This document shows, in pieces, positions 16,814 to 25,588 of a DNA stretch of 64,000 nt. Under the pieces are notes generated by a model. That model did not search any database, had not been told where the DNA came from, and was given only the letters and a program-made list of their open reading frames with translations. Source of the stretch: an uncultured bacterium. Lineage in GTDB: Bacteria; Verrucomicrobiota; Verrucomicrobiia; CAIQCK01. The stretch spans positions 1 through 64,000 of the forward strand of contig CAIQCK010000065.1 in assembly GCA_903870275.1 (NCBI GenBank). The letters are read 5' to 3'. The position numbers and the translations under genes are program-made. Numbering within the stretch: the first letter of the stretch is position 1; the number at the start of each line of letters is the position of its first letter.

Positions 16814-17457
16814 ACTACAAAGCCGTCCTTTTCGATCTCGATGGAACATTGTTGGATACGCTGGACGACCTGGCCGACTCCATGAACGCCGCGCTGGCCC
16901 GGCTCGGCGCGCCGCAGCATCCGACGCCGGCCTACCGTCATTTCGTCGGCGACGGCGTGATCGAACTTTGCCGACGCGTGCTGCCGGCCGACCGCCGCGA
17001 TGAGGCGACGATCAAGGCCGCCGCCGCCGCCATGGGCGACGAATACAAGCAGCGGTGGACCGCCAAAACGCGGCCGTATCCCGGCATCCCGGAACTGCTC
17101 GACGCCCTGACCGCGCGCCGCGTCGCGATGGCCGTGCTGTCGAACAAGAACAATGATTTCACCCAGCTCTGTGTGAAAAAAATGCTTGGTCGCTGGCGGT
17201 TCGACGTCGTGCAAGGCCTCGACGGGACAATCCACAAGAAGCCCGACCCATCCGGCGCGCTGTCGGTGGCCCGGCGGCTCGCCATCGCGCCAGCCGATTT
17301 CCTCTACCTTGGCGACACCAACACCGACATGAAGACCGCCGTTGCCGCCGGGATGTTTCCCGTGGGCGTGCTCTGGGGATTTCGCACGGCGGAGGAACTC
17401 ACCGCCCATGGCGCCAAGGTATTGATCTCGCAGCCGATGGATTTGCTGGCGTTGTGA
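16810..17457 (+). CDS. gph: HAD-superfamily phosphatase (phosphoglycolate phosphatase-like)
   Basis: This 215-residue HAD hydrolase has motif I FDLDGTLLDTLDD at residues 7-19 (nucleophile aspartate first), motif II LSNKNN, a conserved lysine in HKKPDP and motif IV YLGDTNTDMKTA. The cap insertion after motif I matches the Gph subgroup, which dephosphorylates 2-phosphoglycolate. The start ATG overlaps the UroD-like gene's TGA. The coupling suggests a shared operon rather than a shared pathway. Other small phosphate esters are possible substrates. Confidence 0.87.
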   Translation: MNYKAVLFDLDGTLLDTLDDLADSMNAALARLGAPQHPTPAYRHFVGDGVIELCRRVLPADRRDEATIKAAAAAMGDEYKQRWTAKTRPYPGIPELLDALTARRVAMAVLSNKNNDFTQLCVKKMLGRWRFDVVQGLDGTIHKKPDPSGALSVARRLAIAPADFLYLGDTNTDMKTAVAAGMFPVGVLWGFRTAEELTAHGAKVLISQPMDLLAL

Positions 17458-17586
17458 TCAAGCAGCGGCTTGGCTCAGGACAAGGAACCGGCCTGCCCGA
17501 CATGGCTGAAATCCTCCGGGCGGGACTGCGAGAGTAGGGCGAAAGTTATTGTCTGGCTTTGTAACAGCCGGACAGGGTTGAGATCG

Positions 17587-19692
17587 TTATTTCGATCTCC
17601 AGAGGTAGCGAAAAACCATGCTGGCTTCTGCCGGTGGGAGGTCCGATGCCTTCTTGCAAAACGCCAGCATCAATTCGCAGGCTTTCTTCTTGTCAGCGCT
17701 GGCTGCCTTCTCGTCAACGAGCATCCGGACATCATCGCCGTGGACTTTGCGGAATTCAGCCATCAGGCCGTCAAATTTGGATTCCATGACCGCTTTATCA
17801 GGCGGAGGCTGGGGAGTCGTTGCCGCTGTCTTGATCACACGCCCAAACACGCTGGTGAGGGCTTTCAGTGTATTCGTTGAAAGATAAGAATTCACGTCGT
17901 GATTGGTTCCTCCCCAAAAGCATTCAAAACCAACCTCTGGCGCTTTGGCATAGATCTGCTGGGCGGCGATGATTTTTACCTGTGAATAATTCAGGATCGC
18001 CTCGTCGCTCGCAGTGGACAAGTATTTGTTCATCAAGTCTCCAGCAAGCTTTTCCCCAAGTTGGCGGAACTGCTCCTGGGATTGGCCTGCCTTCGCGGCG
18101 TCACATATTGTTTTGACGTCTTTCTGGTAAGCCTCGGGGTCATATTTTCTGACCAACGCATAGAAAGAATTTTTCTGCAGGACGCCGTCAATGATTTGGT
18201 CCGTCGGGCGGTGGGTTTCAATACTTTCGATGAGGACCGCGCGCAGTTTCTGAAATGTGTCGGGGTCTTCCTTTTTCAGTCCTTCGATGTCTGGGCGACT
18301 TGAAACGGCTTTGTCAACGACGGCAGGAACGTTTTCCTTCTCGAGTTGCCCAGCCAGCGCGTGGCGAATCGTGCCCAAAAATCGGTTATGCAGCGGGCCG
18401 GGCGGAAGCACCTTGTTCAGGAACGCGACACCCGTGCAGGCAGTGAACAACGCGATCAAGAGGCAGAATTTCTCGAAAGACTTGGGCCTGCGACCGGCGA
18501 TCTTTTTGAGGAGATTGGAAATGAAAAAATACAACAGGATCGTGGTCAGGATCAGGTGGAGATTCAAACGCATATCTCCCCACAAATCCTCCCACTCCAA
18601 CGAAGCGGGGGATGAAACCGGATTGGCGGATGAAAGCCCCTTGTCTTCCGTTTCGCCGCCGCCGGCCAGAGCCCATGCCTTGCTGCGATCAAAACGAGTC
18701 CTGGATTTCCAAATCCACAGATGCCAACGGTCGCCAATTCGCTCGAAGAGTTTGCGGGCCGTCTGCCGGTCTCCCGCCATGCAGGCGTAGTAGCAGAACG
18801 CGTTGAGGTTCCACACCGACTTCGGGTAGTTGCGTTCGATGTCTTCAAAACCCTGCTTCATCAAAGGCCACCGGATGCCGCCTTTGGTGAACACGTCGTC
18901 GCCGTAGTCCGCCTCGCCGTTGGCCCAGACGATGCGCGTATAGAGAGTCATGCCTTCTTCCCTGGGCGATTTGCCGGCTGCATTCAGGGCGTAGCGCTGC
19001 CAGTCGCCCGGGTGGCCGTGCCAACGCGGCAACAGCCGGTTCGCCTTCATGAAGTAGTAATCGTAGTAAGTGGGTTCTTTGCCGACCGCCTCATCGTAGA
19101 GCCGGTCATAGGCTGCATCGGACCAGTTCTGACCCAAAGCGACCGACAACATGGCGACATACCAATGCGGATCCTCTGGAGGCAAATGAGCGGCGCTTTC
19201 AAGAATCTTGCGGGCCTTGGCCAATCGTTCAGCAAGAAGTTGCCAGCCCTTCTCCGTCACCGTGTCCACGTAGCCTGTGCCACGCGCTTTCCATCCGTAT
19301 CTAAAGTACGCCTCACCGAGGGCAATGGCAGCGGTCTTGGAAGCAGGGTATTTGCTCCGCCAACGCTCCAGTTTCTCGATCCAGTCTTTCCACTGTGCCT
19401 CGTTATCAGGATCAAGCGGCTTTGACAAACCGATGTAAAAGGAGCTTAAGACCCAGATGCCTTCTGAAAATCGTTCTTTGGAGGTGCGCAGGTAATCCCC
19501 CATTTTCTCCAAATTGTCCACCTGTCCGGAGGCCAATAGTTGTCCGACTTGCTGCGCAAATACTTCGCGTTCGGGTCCGCCATCGAGTCCGATCTCATAC
19601 TTGCAGCCGGCGAGGGACAGAAGAAGGGCAAAGGCAATGATCGCGGAGAAGGAGGCGGCGCGGTTCACTGGCGGATATAAACCACAAACCAT
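17587..19692 (-). CDS. DUF4034 lipoprotein with two membrane segments
   Basis: This protein has 701 residues from the ATG at 19692, which places a lipobox LAGC at residues 27-30 after a hydrophobic run, so the protein is probably lipid-anchored. Residues about 40-290 match DUF4034, a helical, TPR-like repeat domain with many tryptophans and tyrosines. Two hydrophobic helices lie near 380-400 and 408-428. The C-terminal 270 residues are helical and charged. No catalytic motif is seen. A longer start at 19749 is possible but puts the lipobox too far in. A small ORF overlaps its start on the same strand. Confidence 0.75.
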   Translation of the reverse strand: MVCGLYPPVNRAASFSAIIAFALLLSLAGCKYEIGLDGGPEREVFAQQVGQLLASGQVDNLEKMGDYLRTSKERFSEGIWVLSSFYIGLSKPLDPDNEAQWKDWIEKLERWRSKYPASKTAAIALGEAYFRYGWKARGTGYVDTVTEKGWQLLAERLAKARKILESAAHLPPEDPHWYVAMLSVALGQNWSDAAYDRLYDEAVGKEPTYYDYYFMKANRLLPRWHGHPGDWQRYALNAAGKSPREEGMTLYTRIVWANGEADYGDDVFTKGGIRWPLMKQGFEDIERNYPKSVWNLNAFCYYACMAGDRQTARKLFERIGDRWHLWIWKSRTRFDRSKAWALAGGGETEDKGLSSANPVSSPASLEWEDLWGDMRLNLHLILTTILLYFFISNLLKKIAGRRPKSFEKFCLLIALFTACTGVAFLNKVLPPGPLHNRFLGTIRHALAGQLEKENVPAVVDKAVSSRPDIEGLKKEDPDTFQKLRAVLIESIETHRPTDQIIDGVLQKNSFYALVRKYDPEAYQKDVKTICDAAKAGQSQEQFRQLGEKLAGDLMNKYLSTASDEAILNYSQVKIIAAQQIYAKAPEVGFECFWGGTNHDVNSYLSTNTLKALTSVFGRVIKTAATTPQPPPDKAVMESKFDGLMAEFRKVHGDDVRMLVDEKAASADKKKACELMLAFCKKASDLPPAEASMVFRYLWRSK

Positions 19693-19889
19693 CGGAGCGC
19701 ACAAGTCCGAACAAACAAGTCCAGGATGACGGCCTCGAGGCCATCGCAATGTTCGCAGCCGATGGGCATGGCATGACCGGCGTTGCTCGTGGGCGTGGCT
19801 TGAGCGTTCGCGTCGTTCGGCAGATCAGGGATCGGTGGGCGCCAAACTTCCGCGGACATTTCGGTGACACCCTCCTGCGGGTCATTCAT
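19665..19889 (-). CDS. Possible 74-residue protein
   Basis: This frame starts 8 nt after the OYE-GltD fusion gene stops and runs into the first 28 nt of the DUF4034 lipoprotein gene on the same strand, as a small operon member would. It encodes a proline- and asparagine-containing N-terminus, then IGCEHCDGL with a CxxC pair and a hydrophobic end LFVRTCALRWFVVYIRQ. No clear ribosome binding site is seen. It may be only spacer. Confidence 0.4.
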   Translation of the reverse strand: MNDPQEGVTEMSAEVWRPPIPDLPNDANAQATPTSNAGHAMPIGCEHCDGLEAVILDLFVRTCALRWFVVYIRQ

Positions 19890-19897
19890 GACGGTCT

Positions 19898-22561
19898 TTA
19901 TGCTTGCGGCTTGCCGCCGCTTTGCACGCGGACGGCCACCGGTTCGGCCAGCAGGAATCCGTCAATCTGTCGCGCGGCGCGCGCGCCTTCGGCGACCGCC
20001 TGGACGACAGTAGTGCCGCCGTTGACGATGTCGCCGGCGGCGAAGACGCCGGGGCGCGATGTTTCCAGCGTGTCCTCGTGGACCCAGACCAAGCCGTTGT
20101 CCGTGAAACGCACGCCGGGCAGCGCGGGCTTGAGCGTGTCATCGGTTTGCTGGCCGAGCGCCTCGATGACGAGGTCGGCGGGCAGCGTGTGTTCCGAGCC
20201 GGGAATCGGTTCCGGCGCGCGGCGGCCCTTGGCGTCGAGCCGGCCCAGTTGGGTGCGGACGACTTTGAGGCCGGTGAGTCTGCCCTGGGCGTTGGCGATG
20301 TAGTCGAGCGGCGCGGTCAGCGTCAGCAGATGGATGCCGGCCTCGACGGCTTCGTCGCGTTCGTGCGGCCACGCGGGCATCTCGGCGAACGAGCGCCGAT
20401 AGACGATCGAGACCGGGTCCGCGCCGGCGCGCTTGGCGGTGAGCGCGGCGTCAATGGCGCTGTTGCCGCCGCCCAGCACCAGCACCGCGCCGGAAACCGT
20501 CACGCCTTTTTTCGCGCGGGCCAGAAACTCCAGCGCGCCGGTGACGCCCGACTTCGGCCGCGTTGCGCTTGGCAGCGGCACGGATTGGCCGAGGCCGACG
20601 GCAAGCAGCGCCGCGTGGAAACCCTCGGCCATGACGCGGTCGAGACTGTAGCTGTCGTTGAGCGCGGCGTTGTAGCGGCGGATGACGTTGCCGCTGGAGG
20701 CGAGCACGTCCTGGATTTCGCGCCTCAGAATCGGGTCAGGCAGGCGGTCGGCGGGGATCGTGTCCTGCGCGGCACCGCCGGGCGCGGCGCTGCGGTCGAA
20801 CAATGTCACGGCATGGCCGAGCGACGCGAGCTTGGCGGCGGCGGCGATGCCGGCGGGGCCGGCGCCGATGACGGCGACTCTCTTGCCGGTGGTCGCGGAC
20901 GGCGGATGCGGCTCGGCGGCCCAGCCTTCCTCAACGGCCTTGCGGGCGACCCATCGTTGCAGGTGGCGGATCGGCACGGCGAACGAATAGCGCCGGTTGT
21001 TGCAGTGGGCTTCGCACTGCGTTTCCGCGGGACAGACGTAACCGCAGATCGCCGCCAGCGCGTTGGCCTCGCGCAACGTTTCGTAAGCCTCGCGGAACCG
21101 TCCTGCCGCGACGTGAGCGACGAACTTCGGGATGTTCACGCGCGCCGGGCAGCCGGTGACGCATGTCGGGTCGTTGCATTGGCGGCAGCTCTTCGCCATC
21201 TGGATGATGGTGTCGAGCGCCTCGGCCCGGCCTTGTTTGTAAATCGGCTCGTAAATCTCGCCGTCGCGCGGCACGCAGCCGGCGCGGCCGCCGTCGCGCA
21301 TAATCTGCGTGCAGGCGGAACAGGTGACGCACACTTTCAGAGGATCGAGCCGGCCGTGTTGCTTCAGCGCACGGGCAAAGTCGGGATAGGCGAACGCCAT
21401 CCGCCCGACGCCGACAAGCGAGACCCATCCTTTGCGAACACTGGCCGCGCCGAGGTGGGGGAAAAACTGCCGCATCCACGAGTGGCCGCCGCCGACCACC
21501 AACATCCCCGGCACCGCCGCCTGCACATCGCGCACGATGTGGACGAACCGCGCCACGCCGGCCAGCGGCGACTCCGGCGGCAACGGCGCGCCCGCCGTCG
21601 GCAGGTCGAACGGCCGGTTGACGTAAGGATTGTAATACGGGTTGCCGATGGTGATGTTCACCAGCGGCGCGCCCTGGCTCCGGAGGAAGCGGACGATCTC
21701 AATCGGCTCGGCGAGGTCCGGCTTGGCCGGGTCGGATGGGTCCACGCCAAAGCCGTAGGGATACGCCAGCGCGTCGTAGGCATTCAGCCGCGCCGTCACC
21801 AGCAAGCCCGGCACGGCGGCGCGGATTTTCGCGACGATGTTGCGCAGGAAACGCGAGCGGTTTTCAAACGACCCGCCGTAACGGCTGTTGCCGCGCGTGT
21901 GCGACGCCAGCAGTTCCGACACGAGATACCGGTGGCACGCCTTGACGTCCACGCCGTCGAAGCCGGCGCGTTGCGCGTAGAGCGCGGCCTCAACATAGCG
22001 ATCCTCCAACCGCTCCAGTTCGTCGTCGGTGATCAGCGGATAGTCCGGTGGCAGATTGTGCGTCGGGTCGAGGAACCGCGAGTGATGTGCGATGATCGGT
22101 TGCGGCTGGCGGACCGGCCGGCTGTAACGGCCGGAATGGGTCAACTGAACGATCAGCATTGGCCGATGCGACGGACCGCAGGCGTCACGCGCGGCCTTGT
22201 GCGCCTCGTTCACGAGTCGCGCAAACGCAGTGACGGTTTTTTCGTGGAGCCACAGCTGCCGTGGATTCGCCCGGCCCTCCGGCACCACCGCCGTCGCTTC
22301 GGCCCACAGCAATCCCGCGCCGCCCGCGGCGAAACGGCGGTAACGGCGAAACGTGAGTTCATCCGGCGCGCCGTCGGCCAGTCCGTCGCAGCCTTCCATC
22401 GGCAGCACGACGAACCGGTTTGGCAGCGTGAAACTTCCGGCTTTCACCGGCTGGAGCAGCGGCGCAAGATCGTCGCTCAGTTCCAAGTCCAGGCCAAGCT
22501 CCGCGATGCGCCGGCGCACCTCGTCCGGTGAGTGAAAATGAAATTGTTCGTGCTCCGTCAT
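19898..22561 (-). CDS. OYE-GltD fusion flavoprotein
   Basis: This 887-residue protein combines two modules. Residues about 35-380 are an Old Yellow Enzyme-type FMN barrel (LPNRFVVLPMEG, LTHSGRYSRP, and FDGVDVKACHRYL with the substrate-binding HxxY). A cysteine cluster CVTCSACTQ follows. Residues about 415-530 are the GltD-like iron-sulfur domain (CRQCNDPTCVTGCPARVNIPKF and CGYVCPAETQCEAHC). Residues 545-860 hold FAD/NAD(P) folds (VIGAGPAGIAAAA, VLVLGGGNSAIDAA). Electrons would pass from NAD(P)H through FAD and Fe-S to FMN. It resembles 2,4-dienoyl-CoA reductase with rearranged order plus an extra Fe-S unit. The substrate is unknown. Confidence 0.88.
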   Translation of the reverse strand: MTEHEQFHFHSPDEVRRRIAELGLDLELSDDLAPLLQPVKAGSFTLPNRFVVLPMEGCDGLADGAPDELTFRRYRRFAAGGAGLLWAEATAVVPEGRANPRQLWLHEKTVTAFARLVNEAHKAARDACGPSHRPMLIVQLTHSGRYSRPVRQPQPIIAHHSRFLDPTHNLPPDYPLITDDELERLEDRYVEAALYAQRAGFDGVDVKACHRYLVSELLASHTRGNSRYGGSFENRSRFLRNIVAKIRAAVPGLLVTARLNAYDALAYPYGFGVDPSDPAKPDLAEPIEIVRFLRSQGAPLVNITIGNPYYNPYVNRPFDLPTAGAPLPPESPLAGVARFVHIVRDVQAAVPGMLVVGGGHSWMRQFFPHLGAASVRKGWVSLVGVGRMAFAYPDFARALKQHGRLDPLKVCVTCSACTQIMRDGGRAGCVPRDGEIYEPIYKQGRAEALDTIIQMAKSCRQCNDPTCVTGCPARVNIPKFVAHVAAGRFREAYETLREANALAAICGYVCPAETQCEAHCNNRRYSFAVPIRHLQRWVARKAVEEGWAAEPHPPSATTGKRVAVIGAGPAGIAAAAKLASLGHAVTLFDRSAAPGGAAQDTIPADRLPDPILRREIQDVLASSGNVIRRYNAALNDSYSLDRVMAEGFHAALLAVGLGQSVPLPSATRPKSGVTGALEFLARAKKGVTVSGAVLVLGGGNSAIDAALTAKRAGADPVSIVYRRSFAEMPAWPHERDEAVEAGIHLLTLTAPLDYIANAQGRLTGLKVVRTQLGRLDAKGRRAPEPIPGSEHTLPADLVIEALGQQTDDTLKPALPGVRFTDNGLVWVHEDTLETSRPGVFAAGDIVNGGTTVVQAVAEGARAARQIDGFLLAEPVAVRVQSGGKPQA

Positions 22562-22760
22562 GGTTGTCCGTCTTCCACCACGCGCACTTTAACCAGAATC
22601 TCCGCCGCGCCGGAAGTGAATTTCTGCCGCGGTGGACGCGTATTCTCCCATCCGGGTGACGAAAGTATTGGAAGAAATGACCCGATGACAAACCACCCTG
22701 AGCGGGCATGGGAGTCCAGCCCCGATGCAACATCGCTCGCGCGACACAATGTTTTGATCG

Positions 22761-22952
22761 CTACGACTGAGGCGACAAGACCTGCTTTTTACGCTGGCGA
22801 ATGATGATTACCGCCGTGACGGCGAACAGCGCGGCCGCGATGTATGCGACTTCGTAGGGATCTTCAGTAAAATGGATCCACTGCTCCAGATAACTGAGGA
22901 CCGTGGCGGCCAACACGATTAGGGCGAGGATCGCGATGTAGCTCGTCTTCAT
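22761..22952 (-). CDS. Small two-helix membrane protein
   Basis: This 63-residue protein is mostly two hydrophobic helices: residues about 5-22 (IAILALIVLAATVLSYL) and about 35-52, with a basic RQRKK end on the cytoplasmic side. The composition is that of a real membrane protein. Its neighbours are the OYE-GltD gene and the GHL10 gene. An AAGG lies too close to the ATG to be a normal ribosome binding site, so the start is uncertain. The function is unknown. Confidence 0.55.
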   Translation of the reverse strand: MKTSYIAILALIVLAATVLSYLEQWIHFTEDPYEVAYIAAALFAVTAVIIIRQRKKQVLSPQS

Positions 22953-23023
22953 CCTTTCAGGCTAACATGACGATGAGCAAGCCCGCCAGAAGAATATGCA
23001 GCCAAGCGCCGCGCGCCGGCGCG

Positions 23024-25477
23024 TCAACGTTTGGCGGTGATGCCGAGGCCGAGCATCGGCACGAGGTCCTTGGCCTCGGCGACGCCGTAGTTGAAGATGA
23101 TGAAGCCGCGCGTGTCGTGCCGGCGGGTGACGTTGATCTGGCCAATGGTGCGGTCCGGGCCGAGCCGCGAGCCGGACGAGCTGACGCCGATGCCGGGATA
23201 AACCGGCACCTTGTCGGCCCAATCCTTTTGGAGCGCGATCCATGTATCAAACTGCCGGTCGCTTTCCGTGTAGTCCATCGGGCAGACGAAATCGAGCCAG
23301 CCCTTGTCGCACCAGAGCTTCCAATCCTGGCCGACGCCGTCGCGGTCGGTGGCCCAACTGCGGAAGACGGCGGCGGAAATCTTGATTTTCGGCTTCAGCG
23401 CGCGCGCCTGCTCGCTGACGCCCTTGACGACGGCGGTGATGTTGCTGCGGCGCCAGTCGAGCCATTGCTGGCGGAGCGGACCGTTGCCGAGCGCGTCCTT
23501 CGGCCAGTTCTTGATCTCGACGCCGACGGCCTTCGCGAACCGCTCGCGGCAACCCGCGCAAAAGCAGTGGTCGCCGTCGGGATAGCGGATGTAGTCGAAG
23601 TGGATGCCGTCCACGTCGTAATCGCGGGCCACCTCAACCATCGCGGCGATCTCCAACTTCTGGTTGTCGGGATGCGACGGGCAGAGCCACGGCTCCTCCT
23701 TGCCCTTCGAGTTCGCTTGCAGCCGGCCTTCATGGCGCATCCGTTCGATGAACTCCGCCGGCACGCGATGGCCGGTGTTCCAGTTCACTTTCCAGACGTG
23801 AATCTGGACGCCGTATTTCTTGCAGGCGGCAAGACACTTCGCGATCTGGTCGCCGCGCTCGGCGACCTCCGGCGCGACGGGCAGGACCTTGCTGTTGTAG
23901 AACGCCACGCCGCCCCAGAGCATGTTCGGGAAGATGGCAGTAAAGCCGTTGTCGGCGAGTTGCTTGATTGCCTCGTCCCACTCCATGCCCTCGACGCCGA
24001 ACGCGCTGTGACACCAGAACGCCCGGAACTCGCCGCGGAGCGGTTGCTGCGCCAGGCAGAACGCTTCGGAGATGCGCTGCGTCGCCGCCGCTGCTTTCTC
24101 CGAGGCTTCGACGTATTTCTCCTTCACGCCGAGTGCCACGGCCTCGTCGCGAAGTTTGCGCGCGGCCTCGAGCGCGGCCTCCGCCCTCCGGTCGCCCTTC
24201 GAGGTTTGCGTAATCAGCGCGGCGGCCTCGTCGAAAGTCTTGCAGCCGCCGATCCGGCCGATGCGCGCGATGCCGGCGTTGGTGGTTTGCCACCAGAGGT
24301 CGGGTTCCAGATGACCCGCCATCGCGAGCAACATGCGGCGCTTGTTGACAAGGTCGTCGGTCAGCAGGACATGGGTCATCAAGATGCAGTTGTCGGAGGC
24401 AACGACGGCGGCGTGGCCGGTCGGCTGGCCTTTGTCGTCGAGCCATTCCGCCAGCACCCGGGTCGTGCCGGGAGCGGCCTTCACGTCGTTGATGTTCCAA
24501 GAGCGCTGGCCAACGAGCGGCGGAGCGCCGGGTAGTGCGCCGTCGGCAAAACGGATCGCGGAGAACTCGCCGGGACGCTTCGCCTTGAGGTGCGCGCTGG
24601 TTTGAATCTTCACCACGGGCTGAAGCTTCGCCGGCAGGCTGTAGAAAGCGAGCAGCTTGCCGCCGCCGTTGAGGAACTTGATCAACGCGTCGGCCGCGCC
24701 GTCAGGCAGGCTCGGATTGTGCGGCAGGATGACGAGTTTGGCCTTGGCAAGCCGCCCGGCGGTGAGGTCGATGTCGCTGATCATCGAGCAGCCGATGCCG
24801 AGCGCAGTGAGATTCTGTGTAATGGTCTCCGCGAATTCGCCGGCGCTCTTTGCCTCGTCGGGCCGGCTCCGCGCCAGCGATTCGCCGCGCACCACGGCGA
24901 TGCTGGCGTCAACGCCAAGCACGCCGGTCATGCGGAGGTCGGCCAGGAAAAGATCCGTGTTCTCGTTCCGTCCACGCCACGCGGAGATGCGGATCGTATC
25001 GATGTTGCCCCAGCCGGCCGGCGTTCCTTCCGAGCGCGTGCTTGCTTTGTTGATCGTGACGGTGCTCCAGCCGGGGCCTTCGGGAAAGAAACCGGTGGAA
25101 TACCATCCGCCGCCGCTTCGGAAATAGATGGTGTAGTGCGAGATTGGCGCCGCGTTCTTGCAGAAGACCTTGAACTGCACGCCTTGACACGGCACGAGGT
25201 CCAGTTTCACCTTCCGGTCCCACGACGCGCGTTCGAAGGTCGTGCCGGTGAAGTTGCACGGGAGGCGCAGCGCTTGGCGGCCGTCGAGCGTCGCCGCCGC
25301 GGCAGGCGCGGAGCCGCCCATCGGCTGCCAGTGTTTTTGGGCCGCCGCGTCGTCCGCGTAACGACAGTCGTCAATCATTCCCGCCTGGTCCTCTGCGAAA
25401 ACCGGATGCGCGGCGAACGGCAGAAGACTTGCAATGGCGACAACCGATGCGAAGGCGGGTCTGAAAAACGCGTGCAT
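23024..25477 (-). CDS. Secreted GHL10-type glycoside-hydrolase-like protein
   Basis: This 817-residue protein has a signal peptide over residues 1-28 and AAAGGA 8 nt before the ATG. Residues 30-190 form a jelly-roll-like carbohydrate-binding region (LDGRQALRLPCNFTGTTFER). Residues 190-420 resemble a Rossmann or ThuA-like lid. Residues 475-800 match glycosyl hydrolase-like family 10 (FRAFWCHSAFGVEGMEWDEA, DVDGIHFDYIRYPDGDHCF, DFVCPMDYTE), in which DGIHFDYIRYP is the hallmark. Members act on cell-wall or plant glycans. Its DGIHFDY...CxxC pattern parallels that in the GHL6 protein at 8317. Confidence 0.85.
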   Translation of the reverse strand: MHAFFRPAFASVVAIASLLPFAAHPVFAEDQAGMIDDCRYADDAAAQKHWQPMGGSAPAAAATLDGRQALRLPCNFTGTTFERASWDRKVKLDLVPCQGVQFKVFCKNAAPISHYTIYFRSGGGWYSTGFFPEGPGWSTVTINKASTRSEGTPAGWGNIDTIRISAWRGRNENTDLFLADLRMTGVLGVDASIAVVRGESLARSRPDEAKSAGEFAETITQNLTALGIGCSMISDIDLTAGRLAKAKLVILPHNPSLPDGAADALIKFLNGGGKLLAFYSLPAKLQPVVKIQTSAHLKAKRPGEFSAIRFADGALPGAPPLVGQRSWNINDVKAAPGTTRVLAEWLDDKGQPTGHAAVVASDNCILMTHVLLTDDLVNKRRMLLAMAGHLEPDLWWQTTNAGIARIGRIGGCKTFDEAAALITQTSKGDRRAEAALEAARKLRDEAVALGVKEKYVEASEKAAAATQRISEAFCLAQQPLRGEFRAFWCHSAFGVEGMEWDEAIKQLADNGFTAIFPNMLWGGVAFYNSKVLPVAPEVAERGDQIAKCLAACKKYGVQIHVWKVNWNTGHRVPAEFIERMRHEGRLQANSKGKEEPWLCPSHPDNQKLEIAAMVEVARDYDVDGIHFDYIRYPDGDHCFCAGCRERFAKAVGVEIKNWPKDALGNGPLRQQWLDWRRSNITAVVKGVSEQARALKPKIKISAAVFRSWATDRDGVGQDWKLWCDKGWLDFVCPMDYTESDRQFDTWIALQKDWADKVPVYPGIGVSSSGSRLGPDRTIGQINVTRRHDTRGFIIFNYGVAEAKDLVPMLGLGITAKR

Positions 25478-25588
25478 GACGATTCCTTTCTGACTTCAAC
25501 AATGGCAACACCTGCCGCTTTGCGCAGGCAAAACCCGCCGCGGCGACCGCTCTCAGCCTGACCGATGGACGGCGACGAATCAGGCTGG

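Noticed and set aside
18842..18853. Second GTCTTCAAAACC, as in the selC anticodon loop
   Set aside because: It lies inside the DUF4034 gene without any other tRNA-Sec sequence, so it is a chance match and not an attachment site.
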